Source: Myxococcota bacterium (GTDB lineage Bacteria; Myxococcota_A; UBA9160; PR03). From it: 10,002 bases of DNA. Under the pieces are notes generated by a model. The model was not told where the DNA came from, did no database searches, and saw nothing but the letters and a program-made list of their open reading frames with translations. The stretch lies in assembly GCA_030066475.1 (NCBI GenBank), contig JASJBO010000291.1, positions 1-10,002 on the forward strand, given 5' to 3'. Shown here piece after piece: positions 1 to 7,403 of this stretch (position 1 is the stretch's first letter; each line of letters starts with the position of its first letter). Made by a program: the position numbers and the translations under genes.

Positions 1-846
1 GGCGTGGTGGACGCGCTCGGCTCCGGCGTGAACGGCCTCGCACCGGGCGACCCGGTCGCGGTCGAGCCGCTCGCGACCTGCGGCCACTGCGCCATCTGCC
101 GTCGCGGTGACGATTCGATCTGCCCGAGCTGCCAGCTCTACGGCGTGCACCGGCCGGGCGGCCTGGCCGAGTACGCGGTGTTGCCGGCCGCGCGCCTGTT
201 CCCGGTGCCGCGCGACCTCGACCTGCGCGTCGCAGCGCTCGCGGAGCCGATGGCGGTCGTCACGCACGGCCTGCGCCGCGCCGGGTTCCGACCGGGACAG
301 CGCGTCGGCGTGATCGGCGCCGGCACCGTCGGCCTCCTCACGGTCGCCGCCGCGCACCAGCTCGGCGCGGCCGAGGTCTGGGCCACGGCGCGTCATCCCC
401 ACCAGGCCGAGCGCGCTCGCGCGCTCGGCGCCGCGCACGTGCTCGGCGAGGGCGACGCCGCCCCCGCCAGCCTGGCCGCAGTCGGGCGCGAGGCGCCGGT
501 GGACATCGCCGTCGAGACGGTCGGCGGTCACGCGAACACCCTCGACGCCGCCGGGGCCTGGGTGCGACCGGGAGGGGCCGTCTCGGTCCTGGGCGTGTTC
601 CTCGGCCCGGTGCGTCTCGAGACGATGACCCTGCTGCTCAAGGAGGTGACGCTCGCCTGGTCGTACTGCTACGGGCGCCGCGACCTGCCGGTGGACTTCG
701 ACCAGGCGATTGGCATCCTCGCAGCGCGCCGCGATGCCTTCGCCGAGCTCGTGACCCACAGCGTGCCGCTCGACGAGGTGGGACGCGCCTTCGCGCTCGC
801 CGCCGACAAGGGGGCCGGTGCCGTGAAGGTGAGCGTCGTTCCGTAG
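1..846 (+). CDS. Zinc-dependent alcohol dehydrogenase, MDR superfamily (5'-truncated by window edge)
   Basis: This is the C-terminal 281 residues of a medium-chain (GroES-like plus Rossmann) dehydrogenase, a family that usually has about 340-350 residues. The start and the first catalytic-zinc ligands therefore lie upstream of the window. Counting from the first in-window Met (position 4), the four structural-zinc cysteines are complete at C26, C29, C32 and C40. An Ala-Glu-Pro motif places E81 at the sorbitol-dehydrogenase-type zinc-ligand position. The nucleotide-binding loop GAGTVG is at 105-110. After the second beta strand the usual NAD-selecting Asp is replaced by Ala within a TAR sequence, so NADP(H) use is possible; this is inference. 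The closest family feel is the threonine/sorbitol/sugar-alcohol dehydrogenase group. The substrate cannot be read from the sequence. The ABC transporter ATPase starts 20 bp downstream on the same strand, so cotranscription is likely. Confidence 0.9.
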   Translation, partial: GVVDALGSGVNGLAPGDPVAVEPLATCGHCAICRRGDDSICPSCQLYGVHRPGGLAEYAVLPAARLFPVPRDLDLRVAALAEPMAVVTHGLRRAGFRPGQRVGVIGAGTVGLLTVAAAHQLGAAEVWATARHPHQAERARALGAAHVLGEGDAAPASLAAVGREAPVDIAVETVGGHANTLDAAGAWVRPGGAVSVLGVFLGPVRLETMTLLLKEVTLAWSYCYGRRDLPVDFDQAIGILAARRDAFAELVTHSVPLDEVGRAFALAADKGAGAVKVSVVP

Positions 847-866
847 CGCGGAACGGCCGCCCCGCC

Positions 867-1805
867 ATGCCGTCCGCAGTCGTGGAGTGCCGCGGCGTCA
901 CCAAGTGCTACGGCCCCCGCGCCGCCGTCGACGCACTCGATCTGGACGTGCCGGCCGGCGTCTGCTTCGGACTGCTCGGCCCGAACGGCGCGGGCAAGAC
1001 GACCGCCCTGCGCATGATCTATGGCGTGACCGCGCCCACGCGGGGCAGCGTGCACGTCTTCGGTCTCGATGTGGAGCGCGAGACGCGCGCCGTGCGCGCG
1101 CGGCTCGGCGTCACGCTGCAGGAGAACGCGCTGATCGAGGTGCTCTCGGCGGTGGACAACCTGCGCGTCTTCGGCCGCTACCACCTGATCCCCGAGGCCG
1201 AGCTCGAGCGCCGGATCGATGCGCTGCTCGACTTCCTCGAGCTGCGCTCGCACGCCGAGCTCCCCGTCCGCGCGCTCTCGGGCGGCTTCCAGCGGCGCGT
1301 GGCGATCGGGCTGTCGCTCGTCAACCGGCCCGAGCTGCTGATCCTGGACGAGCCCACCACCGGGCTCGACCCGGCCGTGCGACTCTCGCTGTGGGAGCGC
1401 ATCCGCGACCTGCGCGCGCGCGGCACCACCGTGCTGCTCACCACGCACTACATGGACGAGGCCGAGCGCCTCTGCGACCGACTGGTGATCCTGGCGGAGG
1501 GACGCGTCGTGGCCGAGGGCGCCCCCGCCGAGCTGATCGAGCGCGCGCTCGCGCCGCAGGCGCTGGAGCTGACGCTCGACGCGCCGGGCGAGCCGACCGA
1601 TCTCGGCGACCTCGACGGCATCAAGCGGCTGCGCGCCGGCCGGCGCCTGATCCTGTACGTAGCCGACGCACCCGCGCTGCTCGACACCCTGCGCGGCCGC
1701 GGCGCGCACGCCGCCCAGGACCCGCACGCGATCGCGCTGCGACCCACCAATCTCGAGGACGTCTTCCTCGCGCTCACCGGCACCAGCCTGGAGGGGGGCG
1801 CGTGA
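867..1805 (+). CDS. ABC-2 exporter ATP-binding protein (NodI/DrrA-type)
   Basis: This 312-residue cytoplasmic ATPase should power the membrane protein encoded just after it. All ATPase motifs are intact: Walker A GPNGAGKTT at 38-46, Q-loop Gln85, signature LSGGFQ at 138-143, Walker B LLILDE at 157-162, a TTGLDP D-loop region, and switch His194 in TTHYMDEAE. The region after about residue 225 is the accessory C-terminal domain typical of NodI, DrrA and CcmA-like ATPases. It ends with the LEDVFLALTG motif that is common in this subfamily. The ATG at 867 is chosen because it gives the standard N-terminus just ahead of the first beta strand; the Shine-Dalgarno sequence is weak. Its stop codon overlaps the permease GTG in a 4-bp GTGA, which implies translational coupling. 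NodI exports lipo-oligosaccharide and DrrA exports drugs. The substrate here is unknown, and no nodulation genes are nearby. Confidence 0.95.
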   Translation: MPSAVVECRGVTKCYGPRAAVDALDLDVPAGVCFGLLGPNGAGKTTALRMIYGVTAPTRGSVHVFGLDVERETRAVRARLGVTLQENALIEVLSAVDNLRVFGRYHLIPEAELERRIDALLDFLELRSHAELPVRALSGGFQRRVAIGLSLVNRPELLILDEPTTGLDPAVRLSLWERIRDLRARGTTVLLTTHYMDEAERLCDRLVILAEGRVVAEGAPAELIERALAPQALELTLDAPGEPTDLGDLDGIKRLRAGRRLILYVADAPALLDTLRGRGAHAAQDPHAIALRPTNLEDVFLALTGTSLEGGA

Positions 1806-2566
1806 CGTTGTCGCGGCATGCACTGGCCGTGTGGCGGCGCAACCTCACCATGTACCGTCGCACCTGGAAGCTCAACATCCTGCCCAACTTCTTCGAGCCG
1901 ATCCTCTACCTGGTCTCGATCGGCATCGGCGTGGGTGCCTACGTCTCGGAGATGGGCGGCACCTCGTACGTCGCGTTCCTGGCGCCGGGCCTGGTGGCGG
2001 TCGCCGCCATGAACGGCGCCAGCTTCGAGGTCACCTACAACGCCTTCGTGCGGCTCAACTTCGAGAAGACCTACGCCTCGATGCTCACCACCCCGGTGCA
2101 ACCCGAGGACGTGCTGGCGGGCGAGGTGCTGTGGGCGGTGACGCGCGCGTCGATCTACGGCACCTGCTTCTTCGTCGTGATCGCCGCCGCCGGGCTCGCC
2201 CCGCTGCCGGCCGCGCTGCTCGCGCTCCCGCTCGTGCCCCTGACCGGACTGCTGTTCGCCGCGATCGGCATCGCCTTCTCGCTGCGCATCCCGAGCATCG
2301 ATCTGTTCAGCTTCTACTTCACGCTCTTCATCACGCCGCTGTTCCTGTTCTCCGACATCTTCTTCCCGCTCGAGGAGCGGCTCTCGGGCGTCTGGCTCCG
2401 GGTCGCGGAGGCGCTGCCGCTGCTGCACCCGGTGCGCCTGATCCGCTCGGCGTTCCGCGGGGAGTTCGCGCCGGTCCTGCTCTGGGACCTGCTCTACATC
2501 GTCGCGCTCTCGGCAGCGCTGCTGTGGCTGGCGGCGCGGGTGACACGGCGGCGCCTGTCGGAGTAG
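1802..2566 (+). CDS. ABC-2 type permease (NodJ-like)
   Basis: This 254-residue inner-membrane protein forms the channel of the exporter with the ATPase encoded just upstream. About six hydrophobic segments are visible, near residues 28-48, 56-75, 108-131, 135-160, 168-190 and 227-246. The short cytoplasmic motif TTPVQPEDVLAGE lies between the second and third. The FLFSDIFFPLEE loop followed by LPLLHPVRLIRSA near residues 181-216 is characteristic of the ABC2_membrane family around NodJ. The length is close to that of NodJ (about 260). The GTG start at 1802 is preferred because it overlaps the preceding TGA and has a GGAGGGG Shine-Dalgarno about 6 bp upstream. The later in-frame ATG (codon 17) would remove the conserved basic N-terminus. 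One ATPase and one permease gene imply a homodimer of each. The exported substrate is unknown. Confidence 0.92.
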   Translation: MTLSRHALAVWRRNLTMYRRTWKLNILPNFFEPILYLVSIGIGVGAYVSEMGGTSYVAFLAPGLVAVAAMNGASFEVTYNAFVRLNFEKTYASMLTTPVQPEDVLAGEVLWAVTRASIYGTCFFVVIAAAGLAPLPAALLALPLVPLTGLLFAAIGIAFSLRIPSIDLFSFYFTLFITPLFLFSDIFFPLEERLSGVWLRVAEALPLLHPVRLIRSAFRGEFAPVLLWDLLYIVALSAALLWLAARVTRRRLSE

Positions 2567-2602
2567 GCTGGACCCGAAGCACACGCCCACGGAGGTCTCC
2601 GG

Positions 2603-3271
2603 ATGATCGATCTCTACACCGCTGGCACCCCCAACGGCTGGAAGGCCTCGATCATGCTCGAGGAGATCGAGCTGCCCTACACCGTGAAGGCGGTCCAGCT
2701 CGACGCGATGGAGCAGAAGGAGTACTGGTTCCTTCGCCTCAACCCGAACGGCCGCATCCCGGTGATCGTCGACCGCGACGCGGGCGACTTCCCGGTGTTC
2801 GAGTCCGGCGCGATCCTGCTCTACCTGGCCGAGAAGACCGGCAAGCTGCTGCCCTCCGATCCGAAGGGCCGCTCGGTCGCCATCCAGTGGCTGATGTTCC
2901 AGATGGGCGGCGTCGGGCCGATGCAGGGCCAGGCCAACGTGTTCTTCCGCTACGCGCCCGAGAAGATCCCGTTCGCGATCGAGCGCTACCACAACGAGGT
3001 GCGCCGGCTCTACGAGGTGCTCGACCGTCGTCTCGGCGAGGCCGAGTACCTGGCCGGCGACTACTCGATCGCGGACATCGCCAGCTGGCCCTGGGTGCGG
3101 CTGCACGGGTGGGCCGGCGTCGAGATCGACGGCCTCGATCGCCTGCAGCGCTGGCTCGACGCGATCGAGGCGCGCCCGACTGTCCAGCGCGGCTTCAACG
3201 TGCCGGCCCGCGACGAGGCGCCGCCCGATCCCGACGAGATCGCCAAGGGCGGCCGCAAGATGCTGGTGTAG
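2603..3271 (+). CDS. yfcG: Glutathione S-transferase, nu class (YfcG/YghU-like)
   Basis: This 222-residue cytosolic protein matches the nu-class glutathione transferases along its whole length. These enzymes use two bound glutathiones and act mainly as disulfide-bond reductases or peroxidases. The class signature TPNG is at residues 9-12, with Thr9 and Asn11 replacing the usual catalytic Tyr/Ser/Cys. The cis-proline is P53 in RIPVIVD. The glutathione-binding Glu-Ser pair is E67-S68, followed by [12 protein letters not shown]. The C-terminal helical domain carries [11 protein letters not shown] (100-110), the AIERY helix, and the [11 protein letters not shown]-capping box (155-164), all as in E. 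coli YfcG. A GGAGG at 2591-2595, 7 bp before the ATG, supports this start. It follows the permease after 36 bp, so it may be cotranscribed or have its own weak promoter. The role is probably thiol redox defence. Confidence 0.93.
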   Translation: MIDLYTAGTPNGWKASIMLEEIELPYTVKAVQLDAMEQKEYWFLRLNPNGRIPVIVDRDAGDFPVFESGAILLYLAEKTGKLLPSDPKGRSVAIQWLMFQMGGVGPMQGQANVFFRYAPEKIPFAIERYHNEVRRLYEVLDRRLGEAEYLAGDYSIADIASWPWVRLHGWAGVEIDGLDRLQRWLDAIEARPTVQRGFNVPARDEAPPDPDEIAKGGRKMLV

Positions 3272-3274
3272 CGG

Positions 3275-3712
3275 CTAGCGCTCGAGCGCGACCTCGTCGC
3301 CGACGCGGATCGCGCCGCCCTCGACCACCCGACAGCAGACCCCGCCGCGCCAGTCCGGGCTCAGCGCCCGCTGGAGCCCGGCGTGCTGCGCCTCCATGCG
3401 CGCGCAGGGGTCGGTCTCGCGCGTGATCTCGAGCAGCAGCGCAGCGATCCGCAGGCGCGCGCCGGCGGTCTCCGTCAGCTCGACCCCCTCGACGAGCAGG
3501 TTGGCGCGCCGCGTGGTCCAGGGCAGCTCGACCCCGACCTGCGCGCAGGCGCGCACCCAGCCCTCGCGCGAGAGCACGGTGACCTGCCGCTCGCCCGGGC
3601 GGCCCCGGAAGTCGCCGGCGACGCCCGCCTCGGGCGACACCGTGGCCGCCGGGTGCGTCTCCATCGGAGCGCGCGAGGCATGGCGCGTGGCGATCCCGAG
3701 CAGGCGTCCCAT
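3275..3712 (-). CDS. MOSC-domain protein
   Basis: This small protein of 145 residues consists almost entirely of one MOSC domain, the fold found at the C-terminus of molybdenum-cofactor sulfurases and in YiiM/mARC-type enzymes. Visible family features are AGVAGDFRGRPGERQVTVL near residues 29-47, the TRRANLLVEGVEL strand at 67-79, and the conserved cysteine C103 in ETDPCARME. It ends with the motif WRGGVCCRVVEGGAIRVGDEV at 121-141. MOSC proteins bind a sulfur carrier or molybdenum cofactor through the conserved Cys, but the substrate of small stand-alone members is usually unknown. The start at 3712 has GGGAGA about 7 bp upstream and lies 14 bp after the acyl-CoA dehydrogenase stop, so the two genes probably share a transcript. 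The reading frame stays open far upstream, but that extension is antisense-like to no known domain and overlaps the dehydrogenase. Confidence 0.88.
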   Translation of the reverse strand: MGRLLGIATRHASRAPMETHPAATVSPEAGVAGDFRGRPGERQVTVLSREGWVRACAQVGVELPWTTRRANLLVEGVELTETAGARLRIAALLLEITRETDPCARMEAQHAGLQRALSPDWRGGVCCRVVEGGAIRVGDEVALER

Positions 3713-3726
3713 GCGAGCGTCTCCCG

Positions 3727-4914
<1,188 letters not shown>

Positions 4915-4989
4915 GCGGGCTCCTGCGGGCGAAAGGTGAGGCTAACTCCTATGTTCCCGGCCATCCACGCGCTCGAGGGAGGGAGACTC
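4915..4989. promoter_or_regulatory. Divergent intergenic region (acyl-CoA dehydrogenase / SPFH lipoprotein)
   Basis: These 75 bp separate two divergent genes and must hold promoters for one or both. The Shine-Dalgarno for the minus-strand gene is at about 4920-4924 (AGGAG read on the minus strand). The plus-strand Shine-Dalgarno is AGGGAGG at 4976-4982. The only -10-like element I see for the plus strand is TATGTT at 4950-4955, which matches the consensus at 4 of 6 positions and has no convincing -35 box. No operator palindrome stands out. Confidence 0.35.
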
Positions 4990-5760
4990 GTGAGAGGGAT
5001 TCGGATCGGACTGGTGGCCGCCGCGGCGCTCTCGGCCACCGCCTGCACGGTGATCGAGAACGGCCAGGTCGGCGTTGCCAAGAGCTTCGGCGACATCAGC
5101 GACGAGCCGCTGGCGCAGGGACCGTACTTCGTGATGCCGGTGGTGCGCGAGGTCGAGACCTGGAACGTGAAGCTCCAGGAGATCAAGGAGCAGGCGCAGG
5201 TGCCGTCGTCCGAGGGCCTGATCGTCGGACTCGACGCGTCGCTGCTGTTCCAGGTGGAGCCCGAGAAGTGCCCCGAGATCCGCAAGCAGGTGGGGCGCAA
5301 CTACCTGGGCGTGCTGGTGGTGCCCTACCTGCGCAACGCGGTACGCGACGTCGTCTCCGGCTACGAGGTGAAGAACATCTACGCGGAGCAGGGGCGCAAG
5401 GAGATCGCCAACCGCATGAAGGAGTACCTGATCGAGAACCTGAAGCCGCGCGGGATCCGGGTGGTCGACGTGCTGCTGCGCGACGTGCAGCTGCCGGCGC
5501 GCTTCAAGGAGAGCATCGAGGCCAAGCTCGCCGCCGAGCAGAAGGCCGAGCAGAAGCGCTTCGAGCTCGACCAGGCGCGCAAGGACGCCGAGATCGAGGT
5601 GGCGCGCGCCGAGGGCGCCGCCCGCGCCCAGGAGATCATCCGGGCCACCCTCTCCGAGCCCTACCTGCACTACCTCTGGATCCAGACGCTCTCGCAGAAC
5701 CAGAACGTGATCTACGTGGCGACCGAGTCGAACCTCCCGATCTTCAAGTCGGTGCGCTAG
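4990..5760 (+). CDS. Prohibitin/SPFH (band 7) family lipoprotein
   Basis: This protein of 256 residues carries a band 7/prohibitin domain, a fold that builds large membrane-bound rings or scaffolds. The GTG start at 4990 is chosen because AGGGAGG precedes it by 7 bp and because it yields a compact signal peptide. An in-frame ATG at 4951 has no Shine-Dalgarno and would add 13 residues ahead of the signal. Residues 1-19 form a basic tip, a hydrophobic stretch and ATAC, a plausible though not ideal lipobox with C19 as the lipidated residue. The SPFH core runs from about 22 to 170, with ENGQVGVAKSFG and EGLIVGLDASLLFQV. A charged Ala/Glu/Lys-rich helix, likely coiled coil, covers about 170-222. 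The C-terminus NVIYVATESNLPIF resembles the end of prohibitins. The PAS gene follows after 22 bp. The partner and function are unknown. Confidence 0.88.
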   Translation: MRGIRIGLVAAAALSATACTVIENGQVGVAKSFGDISDEPLAQGPYFVMPVVREVETWNVKLQEIKEQAQVPSSEGLIVGLDASLLFQVEPEKCPEIRKQVGRNYLGVLVVPYLRNAVRDVVSGYEVKNIYAEQGRKEIANRMKEYLIENLKPRGIRVVDVLLRDVQLPARFKESIEAKLAAEQKAEQKRFELDQARKDAEIEVARAEGAARAQEIIRATLSEPYLHYLWIQTLSQNQNVIYVATESNLPIFKSVR

Positions 5761-5782
5761 GAGTCTGGGCCCGGGGGGTGCC

Positions 5783-6496
5783 GTGAATCCGAGCCTCGAG
5801 TGGGCCAGCTGGATCGTGACCCGGCGCGTGGCGATCGACCGCGCGCTGCAGGATCGCCTGGGCGCGGAGCGGCCGGGACCCGCGGCGCCCGAGAGCGAGG
5901 CGCTGCGGCGCTTCCGCTCGTTCGCGGCCGCCGCCCTGCGGCGCGGACCGGGCGCCGAGCCCGCGCTCGACGGGCTGCGGGTGGACTCGCAGCGCACGCT
6001 GGCCCTGCTCGACGGCTGGTGCCACGCAGCCGCCGAGCTGGCGGGGCCGCGCGGCGGCGAGGTGCGCGCCCTGCTCGATCCACTGGCCGCGCGCTTCCGC
6101 GCGGCGCTCACCGGCAGCCAGATCGCGCGCCCCGCGCGGCATGCGCGGCGGCCGGCGCGACGCGCCGTGGCCGCCGCGATCGACCGCGTGGCCGATGCGT
6201 TCCTGGCGGTGGACCTCGAGACGGGCGCGATCGTCGACGCCAACCCGGCGGCGGCCGCGCTGCTGGGCACCGAGCGCGAGAAGCTGGTGGGCGCGCGCGC
6301 CCGCCGCTACGTGCACGCCGACGCCGGCGACATCTGGGAGCAGCGGCTCGCGGCGCTGGTGGAGAGCCCGGAGGCCCAGCGCTTCCGCGCGATCCTGCTC
6401 GACGCCCTGGCGCGGCCGATCGCGGTGGAGGTGAGCGCCACGCCGCACGCGACCCGCGCTCGCAGCCTCGCCCTGGTGCTCGCGCGGCCGGTTTGA
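5783..6496 (+). CDS. Stand-alone PAS-domain protein
   Basis: This 237-residue protein has no signal peptide, no membrane segment and no recognisable kinase, cyclase or DNA-binding output domain. Residues 1-115 are a charged, helical region of unknown function. An Arg-rich linker (RPARHARRPARR, 116-127) leads to a PAS fold at about 133-235. That fold is recognised by VADAFLAVDLETGAIVDANP, AAAALLGTEREKLVGAR, and closing strands ending at the C-terminus. PAS domains bind small ligands or cofactors, or mediate dimerisation; no ligand can be assigned here. The GTG start at 5783 follows a G-rich stretch and sits 22 bp after the SPFH stop, so an operon is likely. The function is probably sensory or adaptor-like, possibly linked to the SPFH protein. 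That link is inferred from position only. Confidence 0.75.
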   Translation: MNPSLEWASWIVTRRVAIDRALQDRLGAERPGPAAPESEALRRFRSFAAAALRRGPGAEPALDGLRVDSQRTLALLDGWCHAAAELAGPRGGEVRALLDPLAARFRAALTGSQIARPARHARRPARRAVAAAIDRVADAFLAVDLETGAIVDANPAAAALLGTEREKLVGARARRYVHADAGDIWEQRLAALVESPEAQRFRAILLDALARPIAVEVSATPHATRARSLALVLARPV

Positions 6497-6498
6497 CT

Positions 6499-6528
6499 GA
6501 CTTCGCTCGGCTTCGCCTCGCTGCGCGC
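6499..6528 (+). repeat. Dispersed repeat core, divergent copy after the PAS gene
   Basis: This 30-nt segment starts GACTTCGCTCGG and ends CTCGCTGCGCGC. It begins 2 nt after the PAS stop codon. It matches the reverse complement of the copy at 6667-6696 at 26 of 30 positions. Similarity seems to continue more loosely into the following Cys/Phe-codon-like GC-rich run to about 6545. The core reads in the same direction as the gene it follows. Confidence 0.8.
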
Positions 6529-6612
6529 GCCTTCGGCGCTTGCGCGGGCGACCTTCGCGGCTTCGGACCGCGCTGGCAGGCCGGCGCGACGGCCTTACGC
6601 CCGAAGCTCCCA

Positions 6613-6628
6613 CAGGCATCTCTGCCTG
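6613..6628. other. Short stem-loop in the intergenic gap
   Basis: CAGGCA and TGCCTG form a perfect 6-bp inverted repeat around a TCTC loop. It lies 7 bp before the first minus-strand repeat copy. No T-run follows on either strand, so it is not a standard intrinsic terminator. It may be part of the larger repeat element. Confidence 0.4.
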
Positions 6629-6635
6629 GATCGCA

Positions 6636-6699
6636 GGGGGAAGCCGCAAGCGGAGGCGAAGCCGAAGCGCGCAGCGAGCCGCAGGCGAGCGGAGTCCAC
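6636..6699 (-). repeat. 64-bp direct repeat, copy 1
   Basis: This 64-bp unit is repeated at 6734-6797 with one mismatch (C at 6682 versus A at 6780). The period is 98 bp. Read on the minus strand it begins GTGGACTCCGCTCGCC. It contains the 30-nt core (6696 down to 6667) and ends in a C-run after a GGCTTC-rich tail. A small CCGC/GCGG inverted repeat lies inside it. Confidence 0.92.
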
Positions 6700-6733
6700 C
6701 AAGACGCCTGTTCTAGCACCGAGCCGGCCCGAA

Positions 6734-6797
6734 GGGGGAAGCCGCAAGCGGAGGCGAAGCCGAAGCGCGCAGCGAGCCGAAGGCGAGCGGAGTCCAC
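6734..6797 (-). repeat. 64-bp direct repeat, copy 2
   Basis: This is the partner of the unit at 6636-6699, identical except for one base. Its core runs from 6794 down to 6765 on the minus strand. It begins 12 nt after the stop codon of the minus-strand Gly-rich gene and reads in that gene's direction. The 34 bp between the two copies are unrelated to the repeat. Confidence 0.92.
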
Positions 6798-6806
6798 AAG
6801 GCCGGG

Positions 6807-7403
6807 TCAGTAGCCGGCGGGTGCGTTCACCACGACGTAGGTCACGGAGCCGCCCGAGTAGGCGCGGTTGTACCAGGTCGAGCCGCACCGGTAGTAGGTG
6901 ATGCCGTCCACCAGGACCGTCGTGGAGGTGCAGCTCAGCGACCGGAAGCGCGACGCGGAGAGGACGTAGCCCACCGCGTAGTCGTAGCGGTCCTCGTACC
7001 ATTCCTGGCGCTCCTTGCGCACCTTCTCGGCGTACTCCCGGCGCTCGTTGCGGACCTGGTCGCGGTACTCCTGTCGGTCCTGCTGGCGATCGTCCAGCGC
7101 GTCGTGGCGGCTCTCCTGGAGACCCTGGCGCTGATCGCGGCGGTCGATGCGGAAGTCCTGGCGCTGGCCGTCGCGATCGATGCGGAAGTCCTGGCCCCGG
7201 TCGAAGCCGCCGTGGCGGGAGCCGCCCCACTGCCCGCCGCCGCTGTGGCGCATCGAGCCGCCCATCGCCGGGCCGCCCCGCGAGAAGCCGCCACCGCCGC
7301 CGCGGCCCCCACCCCGCCCGCGCGCCAGCGCGTCGAGCGCCGGGAGCAGCAGCAGCAGGACCACCCCGGCCACCGCCAGCACACGAAGCCTGCGCGCGCT
7401 CAC
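6807..7403 (-). CDS. Secreted Gly/Arg/Gln-rich protein with DUF6515-like C-terminus
   Basis: This exported protein has 198 residues. Residues 1-28 form a signal peptide with a run of five leucines and an ALDALA cleavage region. Residues 28-65 are glycine/arginine-rich. Residues 70-135 are a highly charged Asp/Arg/Gln/Glu stretch with an 11-residue repeat (QDFRIDR twice), probably helical. Residues 143-198 are a Tyr/Val-rich beta region (VDGITYYRCGSTWYNR, VTYVVVNAPAGY) with two cysteines, C158 and C173. This end resembles DUF6515-type proteins of proteobacteria, from memory of the motif. The function is unknown; an envelope or surface role is inferred. The GTG at 7403 is preferred because it overlaps the upstream TGA (GTGA) and has a strong G-rich Shine-Dalgarno. 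A second GTG one codon upstream is an alternative. It is the last gene of a three-gene operon. Confidence 0.82.
   Translation of the reverse strand: MSARRLRVLAVAGVVLLLLLPALDALARGRGGGRGGGGGFSRGGPAMGGSMRHSGGGQWGGSRHGGFDRGQDFRIDRDGQRQDFRIDRRDQRQGLQESRHDALDDRQQDRQEYRDQVRNERREYAEKVRKERQEWYEDRYDYAVGYVLSASRFRSLSCTSTTVLVDGITYYRCGSTWYNRAYSGGSVTYVVVNAPAGY
7144..7195 (-). repeat. In-gene 33-bp direct repeat
   Basis: A 19-nt sequence, TCGATGCGGAAGTCCTGGC on the plus strand, occurs at 7144-7162 and again at 7177-7195, a spacing of 33 bp or 11 codons. It encodes the doubled QDFRIDR motif in the charged part of the Gly-rich secreted protein. The repeat is in frame, which points to internal duplication within the protein. 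Confidence 0.85.

Larger units (their letters stand above)
6497..6806. other. Repeat-filled gap between convergent genes
   Basis: These 310 bp lie between the stop codons of the PAS gene (+) and the Gly-rich secreted protein gene (-). I see no gene here. The gap holds one divergent plus-strand copy and two near-identical minus-strand copies of a dispersed repeat, plus a short stem-loop; each is listed separately. The remaining unique sequence is about 6565-6612 and 6700-6733. No T-rich intrinsic terminator is visible on either strand. Reading frames through the repeats stay open only because the sequence is GC-rich. Confidence 0.85.

Noticed and set aside
669..1823. Long minus-strand open frame opposite the ADH and ABC ATPase genes
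   Set aside because: It is antisense to two clearly recognised genes, has no domain, and its composition (Arg/Ala/Gly/His-rich) is that of a GC-driven shadow frame.
1448..3106. 552-codon minus-strand open frame opposite the permease and GST
   Set aside because: No recognisable motif; it covers the reverse of conserved proteins and is best explained by high GC at third positions.
4951..4989. ATG at 4951 as the SPFH start
   Set aside because: There is no Shine-Dalgarno before it, and it would place 13 extra residues ahead of the signal peptide.
6497..6800. Small proteins read through the intergenic repeats (MDSARLRLAAR-type frames)
   Set aside because: The frames are open on both strands because of composition, lack credible ribosome binding sites, and are explained by the DNA repeat itself.
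6497..6806. Mobile element or insertion-sequence remnant
   Set aside because: No transposase fragment, terminal inverted repeat pair or target duplication can be recognised; the repeats look like small non-coding elements.
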